Assembly (NCBI RefSeq): GCF_000090795.2
Contig: NW_003546245.1
Coordinates: forward strand, 888,004 to 952,003
DNA: 64,000 nucleotides
Direction: 5' to 3'
Origin: Amphimedon queenslandica
Taxonomy: Eukaryota; Porifera; Demospongiae; Haplosclerida; Niphatidae
Position 1 is the stretch's first letter. The number at the start of each line of letters is the position of its first letter. Made by a program: the position numbers and the translations under genes. The notes beneath the pieces were generated by a model. That model searched no databases, was not told where the DNA came from, and worked only from the letters and a program-made list of their open reading frames with translations. Below are positions 43,301 through 55,656 of the stretch, in pieces.

Positions 43301-45384
43301 CAAATGTTTGTTGAGTTACGGCCATTTTAAGAAAATGCCAAAATTTGAAAAATACCCAAGGCTATAGCCCATAGTTTTTTCCGAAAAATGGCTCCAAAAT
43401 CACTCCCAATTTTTATTACATTTTCTGATACATATTGATGTCCTTATGCTATGTAGAACTAAGTTTGAGCTGATTCCGACTTCAATTTTTTGAGTTATGA
43501 CCATTTTTAAAAAACGGCCAAATTTGAAAAATACCCAAGGCTATAACCAAGAGTATATAATATATAAAGAGAGTATCGAACGGCCCTATAGAAGACTACT
43601 GCATGACGGCGTATTTGCTCAAAGTCACAATCCGCATACTCCAGTATACTTACCATATCACGTGATCCACCATGTGGCAACATTATCTGGCCCTTAGCTT
43701 TTAAAAACTTGGCAATCTCTTCCAATACAAGAAAGGAACTTGAAAGAAGGCTGGAAAGATGAACTACTAAGGTAGTGCTGCTAGTATCCAGGAGTTTGTG
43801 CCCCAAGCACTTGCCAACTCGGGACAATGGCAACTCAATGTCTACGCGATAATTATATTCATTGATAAAGTATACTGGAGTATGCGGATTGTGACTTTGA
43901 GCAAATACGCCCTCATGCAGCAGCTTGTATAGGGCAGTTCGATACTCTCTTTAAGTATTATATACTCTTGCTATAACCCATAGTTTTTTCCAAAAATGGC
44001 TCCAAAACCTGTACACGGTCTTTGACCAAATTTAATCAAAACTGAAATTAAAAGAATTATCCATTTTTATTCTCTATCCTTATGTTTGAGCTGATTCCAA
44101 TCAAAATTTAGATTTATTTAGATTCATTTAAATACCTCATGTCTGCTCTAGTTTCTACATGTGCAGGATCAAGATCCATAGAATCCTGCACAGCATCTGA
44201 TACAGCCACTTCCTCATTTGACGTCAATTCTACTTTTATCTTATCAGAGAGTGGCGTCCTATTATTAATACGTTTACTTCTCCTAGTACTGACATTAGGA
44301 GAAGCTGCTGCTTTACTTGACGACTTTCTCTTAGCAGCTGATGATACTGGGATCTGTAAGGGATCTTCACTTGTATCTTCATTTTTATCGTCAATCGTAA
44401 CTTCAGTTTTATCTTTGGGAGAGTTTTGAGGACGAGACTCATCTTGCAATAAAGGAACAGTTCCTGCTGTAGATGGTGAGTTCTGGCTAGTAGAAATGGC
44501 AGGGCTTGAAGAGCTACTCTTTTGAAGACGAACGGACCTTCTCGTAGCAATCGAACCAGATTGAGACACAGCCTCCTTATGACACATAAAAGAAAGGAGA
44601 CATAACAAAGAGAATAGAGAAAGGAGATATTTCACAATAATAATTATTTTAAAAATACACACATACAAAAAGAAAAATATTAAGTCAAAACATACAGTTA
44701 TCGAAGCATCAGGACATTCTTGTTTAGGAGTTATCGGCTCTGTCTTAATTTTTAAAATGTCTTCTTTCTTAGAGCTAGATTTCCGCTTATACTAAAATTA
44801 ATGGTGTTAATGTGACATGATTACAAGTACACACATACACGTACCTTTCTTCCATTTTTCATAAATTTCTTCAAGAGTGCTCCGTCTCCCGATACCTGTA
44901 GGTCTGGGTCTTCTTCGATCTCCCACACTGCTTCGGAGAGCCCGGGTCTCTGCCTCTGGGAATTCTTACGAAACTTTTGCTGATACCTCTTGAAAGGAAC
45001 TATGTCTTTGCTTGGCAGCCATGCACTAACATGTATGCAAATGCAGAATAATAAAAAATAACAATAAACTAGAATGTATATATACATTATTTTATTGTGA
45101 TAGTACAATAATTATTATGTTATACTTGGATATAATAATAATAATGCACAAATACTCACACATTATGAGTTCCATAGAAAAATAAATAATAAGAGTTTGA
45201 TGAAGGGCAATGCTGTCCTGATGGCTTTGGTAGTACCTAAATATACAAATAATTTATAGGTGTAGCATTATTTATAGTAGGAACTTACTCTGGCTGGCCA
45301 GTGAGGAAACCCTCTCATTTTAGCCCACACCAAGTCAGAGACCTCAAAGTCCTCTGAATCTTGTCGAGCAGCAGCTGAAGACAT
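40317..45384 (-). CDS. LEDGF/HDGFL2-type chromatin protein (PWWP plus integrase-binding domain)
   Basis: An N-terminal PWWP domain spans three exons ([48 protein letters not shown]). PWWP domains read H3K36 methylation on nucleosomes. A long charged middle follows, including a large exon (about 41235-42586) encoding Glu/Val/Met-rich imperfect repeats ([16 protein letters not shown]). Basic AT-hook/NLS-like stretches ([10 protein letters not shown]) are also present. Near the C-terminus is a TFIIS-N-like integrase-binding domain ([49 protein letters not shown]), matching HDGFL2 VVATLKKIRRYKANKDV. PSIP1/LEDGF and HDGFL2 are the only human proteins with this layout. A 1.5-kb intron holds tandem repeats and a MITE. 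Start at 45384 ([12 protein letters not shown]). Confidence 0.9.
42620..43548 (-). repeat. Tandem array of about 177-bp monomers in an intron
   Basis: The landmark TTTTTTCC(A/G)AAAAATGGCTC occurs at 42845, 43022, 43199 and 43375, giving periods of 177, 177 and 176 bp. Each unit contains GATGTCCTTATGCTATGTAG, AAAGTTTGAGCTGATTC and GAGTTATGACCATTTTT. The array is broken by a MITE and resumes at 43979-44130. There are no unique spacers, so this is not a CRISPR-like structure. Confidence 0.85.
43549..43969. mobile_element. 421-bp Mutator-like MITE with about 100-bp terminal inverted repeats
   Basis: The left end begins AAGAGTATATAATA, and the right end reads the same on the opposite strand. About 100 bp (43549-43651 versus 43867-43969) match with few differences. 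GCTATAACC flanks both sides (43540-43548, 43970-43978), a perfect 9-bp duplication, and lies inside a repeat monomer. Long terminal repeats with a 9-bp duplication suit Mutator-like elements. The 215-bp centre is unrelated to the ends. Confidence 0.85.
43979..44135 (-). repeat. Remainder of the interrupted 177-bp array
   Basis: The array continues on the far side of the MITE with CATAGTTTTTTCCAAAAATGG. It ends in sequence closer to the 186-bp subfamily (TTTGAGCTGATTCCAATCAA). It stops just before a coding exon. Confidence 0.75.
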
Positions 45385-45509
45385 TGAAAAGGAGAATTCT
45401 AGCTAAGAAAATGCACAGTTTTGTAAACACAAAATTTTCCACCTGATTTCTAACTTTCAATATGGGCGTGGCCATATTTTAGCCCCGCCTGTTTACCATC
45501 ACAAACAAA
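45385..45509. promoter_or_regulatory. 125-bp divergent promoter PWWP protein / HMG20
   Basis: GGGCGTGG at 45464-45471 and a CCCCGCC box near 45483-45489 lie between opposed start codons. Confidence 0.6.
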
Positions 45510-47216
45510 ATGGCAGATGAAGAACAGCTGGAGCTTCAGCTTGGTAATGAAAACCAGTTTCGGGAATTTAACAATCATTGTATCTAATTTAAGGTGCAAG
45601 TTTTGTAGATGGAAAGCTGGTCAAGCTGCCCAAGAAACCGATGTCTGCTTTCCTGTACTTTTGTCGAGAAAAAAGGAAGAATGATGCTAAATTGAATGGA
45701 GTTAATTTATTAGAGGGCAATGCCATCCTAAGCCAGATGTGGAAAGATTCTTCTATGGAAGAGAAACAGGTAGTATATTGTACAACCAGTATTTGTAATT
45801 AGGCCACTCCGATTAATTTTATCATTTTGTTGACTGACTTGCTTGAACGAGATTTAAAGTAATACATCCATTCATGTTTAATATTTTGTATAACATATAT
45901 ATCAGGGTTTCTCACAGGATTTTGGTAGTGCTCTTTTTTTATAATTTTTCTAATGCATTTTTTGTGCTGTATCAAAAGTTTGAGATAATTCCAACCACAC
46001 ATTAAATTTTTATGAATTTTTAAATTTACTCGAAAATTGGGCCAAAGTCCCTGTACTATAGTACAGGGTCTTTGGCCAAATTTTGCCAAAATGACTGAGG
46101 AGAGAATTCTCCATTTTTAATATTTTTTTCTGTTACATTATGTTATGTAGCAAGTTTAAGCTGATTCTGATCAAAATTGATTTTTAATGAATTTTTAAAG
46201 TTGGTCCAAAGCCATGTACATGCATGTACTATTGCAGTGCTTGTCAGCTCATGAAAGATGCTTTTTAGCTCACTTAGCAGAATTGGAGTTGTGTATAATT
46301 TTGATTCTTACTGACATTAAATTTATACTTTTTCAGGTCTATCTATCTGCTACTCTTGCTGGCAAAGAGAAATATAAAAGAGAAATGTCTTACCTCATGA
46401 TGAAATATCCCGACACCGTCAAAGAATTACAAGGTACTGGCCCTGTAAATTAATGGATTATTTTATTGTATGAAAAAGGAACGAGAAAAAGGAAAAACTC
46501 GGCTAAAGATGAAAGCATTCCAGCTCCAAAGAAGCGAGGAAGGAAGAAAAAATCCACTCCTCCTCCTCCCCCTCCTCTTGCCTCTCTTCCATCAAGGCCA
46601 TCACCATCAGAAGCTCCTCCTATTACTAGTAAAAGTATTCCACCAACGCTGGTCCAGGAAGTTAAAGTCCCTGGAACTGATATTTCTATATTCACTCCGG
46701 AATTTTTGGAGCATAATAAAAGTTGGTGAAACTTTATAAAGTCAGTCACACGAGCCTGATAGCCCTGCAGTGTGCATTCTCCCATATAGCTAGCTAGTAG
46801 AATTTAGACTCTGGATAAGTTGAGCTCCAAATTTGCATGTTTTACTAAACCTTTTGTAAAAAATAATTATGAATGTGTATTTTGCAGAGCTAAATTCACA
46901 GTTAATGCGATTGAGGAGGGTCAACAATGACTTGCAATCTGAGAACAGTAGACTGGAGGACAGTGTCAGTGATCAAGAAAGGAACTTAGCAACGCTCAAG
47001 ATGAAACTTGCTCAATTCAAGCAAGAGAACGATAGCTTGGAGACAAGTGTGAGACAATTAGAAGACTCTATCTTTCAATCTTTTGGAGGGTTAGTGAGCG
47101 GAAGGAATAAAGACACAGAATTCACTTCAGCCGAGGAACTGTTACAATACATAATAGTTAATGGTGTGACTGGGCGAGCTTTGGCCACCGCCGTCAAATC
47201 TTTTACTGTACCGTAA
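45510..47216 (+). CDS. HMG20A/B-like HMG-box protein (LSD1-CoREST associated)
   Basis: Five exons (45510-45543, 45593-45769, 46338-46432, 46481-about 46721, 46888-47216) encode about 291 residues. HMG20A and HMG20B associate with the LSD1-CoREST histone demethylase complex. One HMG box is present (LVKLPKKPMSAFLYFCREKR, LSQMWKDSSMEEKQVYL, KEKYKREMSYLMMKYP). A basic AT-hook-like stretch (KKRGRKKK) and a proline run follow. The ISIFTPEFLEHNK motif directly before a long coiled coil matches IPIFTEEFLNHSK of HMG20A and is diagnostic. The start codon context is CAAAATGGCAGAT. Intron 2 (45770-46337) contains a dispersed repeat copy. Confidence 0.88.
45903..46285 (-). repeat. hAT-like MITE-family copy in an HMG20 intron
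   Basis: It starts CAGGGTTTCTCACAGGATTTTGG and contains about one and a half monomers with the palindromic core CCTGTACTATAGTACAGG at about 46050-46067. It ends in GTGCTTGTCAGCTCATGA and TTAGCTCACTTAGCA without the last terminal repeat. Confidence 0.75.
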
Positions 47217-47318
47217 ATAATTTTATTTATCATTAATTTTTATCAAGAAAATATTGAAATTAAGGAACGCCCATTAGTCTTGTGATACTACACCGAGAGA
47301 CAGAAAGCTAAGGGAACA

Positions 47319-48324
47319 ATGATAAAGGCTATCTTAGTGTTCAATAATCAAGGCAAACCTCGCCTTGTCAAGTTCTTTACCCGTTATGTAAGTACGACAA
47401 GCAGCACCAGGTTTTAAAGTATCATTATTTTTTACTTGACAGTCTGAGGATGATCAGCAGACCATCATCAAGGAGGTGTATCACATGGTGAGCAAGAGGG
47501 ATGACACCGTCTGTAACTTCCTCGAGGGACCCAGTAGACTAGGGGAGGGAGAGCACAGACTCATCTACAGACATTATGCCACTCTTTATTTTATATTCTG
47601 TGTCGATGCATCTGAGAGCGAACTGGGCATTCTAGATTTGATACAGGTACTTACTTTTCATTTTAGGTCTTTATTTTACTATCAAACGTTTAACGTGCAC
47701 AAAACTTAATGTATTATTTTACAATATTTTCTTGTGACCAGGTATTTGTGGAAACTTTGGATCGCTGCTTTGAGAATGTTTGCGAGCTAGATCTAATCTT
47801 CCATGTTGACAAAGTTCATAATATCTTACAGGTAGTGCAGTATAAGCCATATTGATCTAAAAAAAGGAAGTACAATCAATATCAGCATGTAGTGGGTTAC
47901 CTTGTTATGATAAAGTCTTTGATTGCTTTTAAAACCAATTTGAGTATTGCATTTAATTATAATGTGATAGAAATGAAGTTAATGTGTGTTGTGTCTGTAT
48001 GAACTGAGCCCATTATTATGTCATGATACACAATAGGAAATATGTATGGGAGGCATGGTCCTGGAGACTAACATTACTGAAGTGGTGACACACATTGAAG
48101 CTCAAGGCAAAGTGGAGAAGTCAGAGTCCAGCCCCACGATGAGCATCAAGGTATTAGAAATGAAATTATTTTATGATAAATTTAGTAATTCTTTTTTTGT
48201 ATTGTAGTCGACGGTTTCTTCTGCGCCTAATCGTGCGATATCAGCTGTAAAGAATATACAGAACTCTTCCATTAAGCTACCGACTCCGTCTAAAATACGC
48301 TCACTCAATGTGAAATTGAGTTAG
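47319..48324 (+). CDS. AP-3 complex subunit sigma
   Basis: Five exons (47319-47387, 47443-47646, 47742-47831, 48037-48150, 48208-48324) encode 197 residues; human AP3S1 has 193. The small chain of the AP-3 adaptor helps sort cargo to lysosome-related organelles. The sequence is colinear with the longin-like sigma fold: MIKAILVFNNQGKPRLVKFF, IIKEVYHMVSKRDDTVCNFL, GEHRLIYRHYATLYFIFCVD, LDLIQVFVETLDRCFENVCE and LDLIFHVDKVHNILQEICMG. The C-terminal Ser/Pro tail beyond the fold is typical of AP-3 rather than AP-1/2 sigma. It starts 102 bp after the HMG20 stop on the same strand. Confidence 0.95.
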
Positions 48325-48485
48325 TAGTGTGTGTTTGAGGATACTTTATAAGGAAGGAGTGTCGGATGTGTTTGATTTTATTGTTAACTATTATCATTGG
48401 TTTAAATTAATTAATTTTTTTGATTTTAAAATTAATTAAATTTAAAAACTAATTTTAATTATTGGGGCATTAATTAGAATAAAAG

Positions 48486-51267
<2,782 letters not shown>

Positions 51268-51483
51268 GAAAGGTTACCTTTTAGCACATTACTATTCTAT
51301 ATTATACTGATAACTATTGTGTTCTCACCTGATTGTCTTAAATAAACACTTACATTCATGAATAATAAATTAAATAGTGATAGAAAAATTCAAGATAATA
51401 ATAATAATAATAATAATAAATTAAAGAGCAAAGCCAATTAGCATAATTATTAAGTTTTCTAACATTATTTTTTAAATTTAGTT
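51268..51483. other. Convergent 3' region COPS2 / PSAT1
   Basis: This 216-bp AT-rich gap contains an (AAT)n run near 51396-51419. Confidence 0.55.
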
Positions 51484-53047
51484 CTATTTCTTCTTCTCCA
51501 TGAACTCTTTCATGAAAGTTGTTAGCTTCTCAACGTCATTAGGCATCAAAGCATTGTAGAGTGATGCCCGGATTCCTCCAACTGATCTGTGACCTTTCAG
51601 CTGTAACAACCCACGACTTGACGCCTCTTCTAAGAACTCCGCCTCTAGTTTCTCCCTATTCTCTTCGGATCCGACTCGAAACGGCACATTAACACGAGAG
51701 CGAGAATTCTCGGCAACAGGAAGATAATAGAATCCGTTGCTACTGGCAATCACGTCAAAGACCATCGTTGATTTAGTGGCCGAGTTTGCTTGCATTGCTG
51801 TCAATGTAAAAATAAATGAATTACGTATTAGTGCAGTAATGATGGGAAGGAATCATTACCTGTCACACCTCCTTGCTTCTCAACCCACTTCAGTACCTGC
51901 CCTAGTATATAGACTGCCCAAGTACATGGCGTGTTGTATAATGAATTAATCCCTGCTTGAACCTAAACAATGAACATAAGAGAGAGATTATTTGTATTGA
52001 CTACAGGTAGAGAATACACAATGGGTCAATGCATGTATTTCTTTACTGTATAGTCTAGGATGATAGGACAATTCTTCCTTGTCTTTCCAATTAGATCTTC
52101 ACGAACTAGAGAGGGAGAGAGATAGAGAAGGCTTGAGCTGATACTATAAGTATTGTTTACTCACTGATAACAATAGTAACTCCAGAGCAGCCAACATTCT
52201 TTTGAGCTCCAGCAAAAATGACACCATACTACAACATTAAAAAATATTTACAATAAACATGTGCATAAACATAATAGCTTGCTTTAGTTAACTATAGTCT
52301 AATGGAATTCGTTACCTTTGATACATCAATCGGTCTTGTGAGGAAATTAGAAGACATGTCACATACCAGTGTTTTGCCCTCGCCTACGTTAGGGATGCTT
52401 GGAAATTCCACACCTTAAAAAACAAAAAAGGAATAAAAGTTTGTGCTAATACGAAAATACCATGGACTGTCTCGTTATCACAGTAATAGACATAAGAGGC
52501 CTCAGGCGTTAACTGCCATTTGGATTCATGAGGGACTTCAATGTATTTGCTTGTTTTTGGTAGAACGTAGTTGACCTTTATATATTTCTCTGCTTCCTTT
52601 GCAGACTTCTGCGACCAGGTCCCAGTTACAAAATAGTCAGCAACCTCGTCCGAGGACTGCGTGAGGTTTAGAGGCAGTGCAGCGAACTCTCCAGTCCCTC
52701 CTCCCTGCAGCAAGAGGACCTTGTAATTGTCCGGTATCTGGATTAGTCGGCGGAGCGTCCCGATGCACTCATTCTGTATTCTGTCGAATTCCTTTGAGCG
52801 GTGGCTTAGCTCTGCAGTCAAAGAATGTTACAGTCAAGGTAAGGAGCAGCATCTATGTGGCTTTGGCTTACCCATGACCCCAATCCCTGTTCCTTCCCAG
52901 TTCAAAGCAGCGACTTGAGCCTCGAGCAAAACCTGCAATCGAGTTAGATTAACAGCATCTGCTAGCTCTTACCTCTCTTGGTAGCTTTGCTGGGCCAGCG
53001 GCAAAGTTGACAACATCTTCAGGTTTTCTCTCGGGTTTTCTCTCCAT
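51484..53047 (-). CDS. PSAT1: Phosphoserine aminotransferase
   Basis: Nine exons encode about 370 residues of a class V PLP-dependent aminotransferase, the second step of serine biosynthesis from 3-phosphoglycerate. The N-terminus [20 protein letters not shown] is diagnostic. [19 protein letters not shown] is the phosphate/PLP-binding block, and the PLP Lys lies in [17 protein letters not shown]. The C-terminus has [20 protein letters not shown], which is nearly invariant in the family. ATG 53047 was chosen because the conserved core begins 12 residues later; the frame stays open upstream, so a slightly longer product is possible. It is head-to-head with ANP32. Confidence 0.95.
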
Positions 53048-53170
53048 CTTTTTGCGAGCAATGAGTGTGGATATGGGATGTGAATTTTCCGGGTGCGGTC
53101 TTTTGTTCTGCGCATGCGCAGTGCCTTTTCTCTTGGCGCGCAGGTGATCCTCCCTCACTCATTAATCATT
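53048..53170. promoter_or_regulatory. 123-bp divergent promoter PSAT1 / ANP32 with NRF1-type palindrome
   Basis: A perfect TGCGCATGCGCA lies at 53109-53120, followed by GGCGCGC near 53135-53141. This is the second occurrence of this palindrome in the window, again between two divergent genes. Confidence 0.65.
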
Positions 53171-54684
53171 ATGGAGAAAGCTGTTCTTGAAGCTCTTGGA
53201 GACCAAAAGCCAGAAGAAGTAAATAATTATAGCTATTTCACATTTTACTCTTTAATACAGTTACCTGATCTTGTTCTTCATGGCATCAATTCAGCAGATA
53301 TATCTGGAATCACAGAGTCCTTCACTCAACTGAAGAAATTGGAGATTGTCAATTGTGCCCTAAAGTCTGTCTCTGGTCTGCCATCTTTACCATCAATCAA
53401 GACTGTAAGCTAAAACCCACTAAAGTACATATTGATATTTATAATGGAATTACTTGATAATTAATATCATCGTTAATGTGGGGTGGGGCATTTCCAGTTA
53501 ATTTGTCTATAAAATTATTTTTCTTGGGTTAGGTGAATTTTGTAATCAGAATTTATATTTGACCACAACCTTTATGGTTTTATCATTTTTACCTTAACGA
53601 AATTATAATTTCAGTTGATGCTTGGCGATAATAATCTCAAAGGTAAAGAGCCAGTGGAACACATAGTCAGTGTATGTCCCCATATTGAGATACTCAGTCT
53701 CGTTGGGAACAAGTTTGAATCTGTGGATGACATGATCCCATTGGTGAGTATGTAACATAGTAACTCACACACTATTTTAGTAACAGCTCCTTTAATAATG
53801 CCTTCAATAGAGTTTTAAAAAAATACCAAACCTTTACAGTGTGTATGTAATGGTGAGATAGAAATGTAAATTAATGGTTTAATTGGAAACTAGCTGATTG
53901 GGAAGGATCCAATCAACAGTCTTTGGTGCTAATTGTCTATTGATGATTGTGTATCTCAATGGCCACTCTCCGGCTGTGTTTACACTGCAACGAAACCTAT
54001 TCAATCCGTACAATTTTGTGCCTGTTTTATGCTTCTGTTTACACAGAAACGAATGAAGACATGAGGACTCTATGGAAACTTCAAAGTGTATCGGTTAAAA
54101 AATGATACATTTTGCGTTGCTGTGTAAATGCAGCCTCCTTTCTCTATTAAAACTCTCTCTTGATTATAGGAAGGATTGAAAGGTCTTACGAGCCTTGATC
54201 TCTTTAATTGTCCACTGACAGAGTTTAATGGCTACAGAGAGAAGCTATGGAGTCTACTCCCAAAACTGAACGTGCTTGATGGTTACGATCGTGAAGGGAA
54301 AGAAGTAGTAGATGATGAGGAAGAGGAAGAGGAGGAGGAGGAGGAAGAAGAAGAGGAGGAGAGTGGTGATGATGATATAGGACTTGATTATCTTCAGAGA
54401 GAAATAATTGTAAGAGAGAGCTTACCCAACTGACTGTCCCTCTTTGTCTATGCCTTTAGAGTGACGATGAAGACGAATATGATCCAAATGCCACCAACAG
54501 TCCTCCGAGTGATGATCACGATTTTGACGAAGAAGAGGAAGAAGACGGAAGAAAGGAACTGGGAGAGAGCAGCAAGAGGAAAAGCATTGAGGACATTGGC
54601 CCTTCAACAAAGAGGGCAAAGTTAGAAGAAGAGGAAGAAGACGGTTTAGAGGATGGGGTTGGAGCAGGAGGTGGTGAAGATTAA
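53171..54684 (+). CDS. ANP32-family acidic leucine-rich nuclear phosphoprotein
   Basis: Five exons (53171-53218, 53261-53404, 53615-53743, 54170-54409, 54460-54684) encode 261 residues (human ANP32A 249). ANP32 proteins are histone chaperones and phosphatase inhibitors. The leucine-rich repeats are visible (LKKLEIVNCALKSVSGLPSL, HIEILSLVGNKFESVDDM, LTSLDLFNCPLTEFNGYREK) and the LRR cap reads LLPKLNVLDGYDREGKE. The C-terminal tail is almost pure Glu/Asp, with one uninterrupted run of 17 Glu. A basic KRKSIEDIGPSTKRAK segment near the end is a likely nuclear signal. Intron 3 carries a GGCTG MITE (53972-54135). Confidence 0.94.
53972..54135. mobile_element. Short MITE with GGCTG termini and TCC target duplication
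   Basis: This 164-bp element in an ANP32 intron has ends GGCTGTGTTTACACTGCAAC and, inward on the other strand, GGCTGCATTTACACAGCAAC. TCC flanks both sides (53969-53971, 54136-54138). It is related to the element at 21763-21901. Confidence 0.75.
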
Positions 54685-55656
54685 GGACACACATTTACAC
54701 GCACACACACACACACACACCATTTCTCTACTTTTTCAGCAAACACATGCATGTACATGTACAGCTCAGTTTTGTTGTCGTTTTTTTTATATTGATATAT
54801 ACCTGGGAGCTTTGGTGATGACATGCAAGCCTCTCTCTCAACTGGTTTGACCACAGTGCCTGCTTCATGAGCTGGCAAGCACTGTATAGTACTTACGATG
54901 GAGTATGTGGCATTTGGAGCAACTTGAAATCAAATTTTGATTGAAATTAGTTTTAAAATTCTACACAAGTATATTGTATTAGAAAAATGGGGCCTAGTCA
55001 GTGTTAACAAAATTTGGCAAAAATTTACTATGGTACAGGGACTTAGGAGCAACTTTTAAGTTTTGTTAAAAAAATTCAATTTTGATCGACATTGGCTCAA
55101 ACTTTTTATGCAACATAAGAACGTGTATGTATCAGAAAAAAATAGAATTCTCTCCTAGCCATTTTTGAGACACTTAAATCCAATATTCCATCAAAATGGC
55201 TGCCTTTTTCTACTTCAATTTTAAATCACAAAACAATGTATTATTATTATTGTAACGATTACAAAACACATTGGGAGAAAACAGGACAGTCAAAACACAA
55301 AAAAAAAATAATTATGAGAGAAGGATTGTAGTAAAAAATTTAATCATAAAACAAATAACAACGTAAAGAAATAGTCCGTATAACAATAATAATAATAATG
55401 ATAATAATAATACTCTAGCATCATTACACTACTAGTTATATTAATGATAATAATAATAATAGTAACAAAAAGTTTATTAACTCGATAATTATAATAATAT
55501 TCTGTCCATATAAATTAGCCATGACAGAGAATTAGAAAAAAAAGAAGGGTAAAGAAAAGAAATGCAAAAAGAGAGAGATTATTGTATTGATGATAAAAGT
55601 CCAAGATGACAAAACATGCTAAAAGATAGGAAGTGCAATAATAATAATTACTACCA
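54685..55656. other. Convergent 3' intergenic region ANP32 / G alpha
   Basis: This 972-bp gap contains an (AC)n run near 54699-54720, the dispersed repeat at about 54855-55200 and AAT-rich microsatellites near 55385-55470. No gene is recognised. Confidence 0.55.
54855..55200 (+). repeat. Diverged hAT-like MITE-family copy
   Basis: It begins with the subterminal block GCTTCATGAGCTGGCAAGCACT and continues with TGGCATTTGGAGCAACTTGA, then a monomer with GGCTCAAACTTTTTATGCAACA. Terminal repeats are lost. Confidence 0.65.

Noticed and set aside
42840-43550. Regularly spaced repeats suggesting a CRISPR-like array
   Set aside because: The whole 177-bp unit is repeated without unique spacers, and the host is an animal with introns. 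It is a tandem transposon-derived repeat.
43549-43833. Minus-strand open frame through the Mutator-like MITE as a host gene
   Set aside because: The frame crosses the element boundary and one terminal repeat, has no start or splice context and no recognised domain. Only capture of a fragment is considered.
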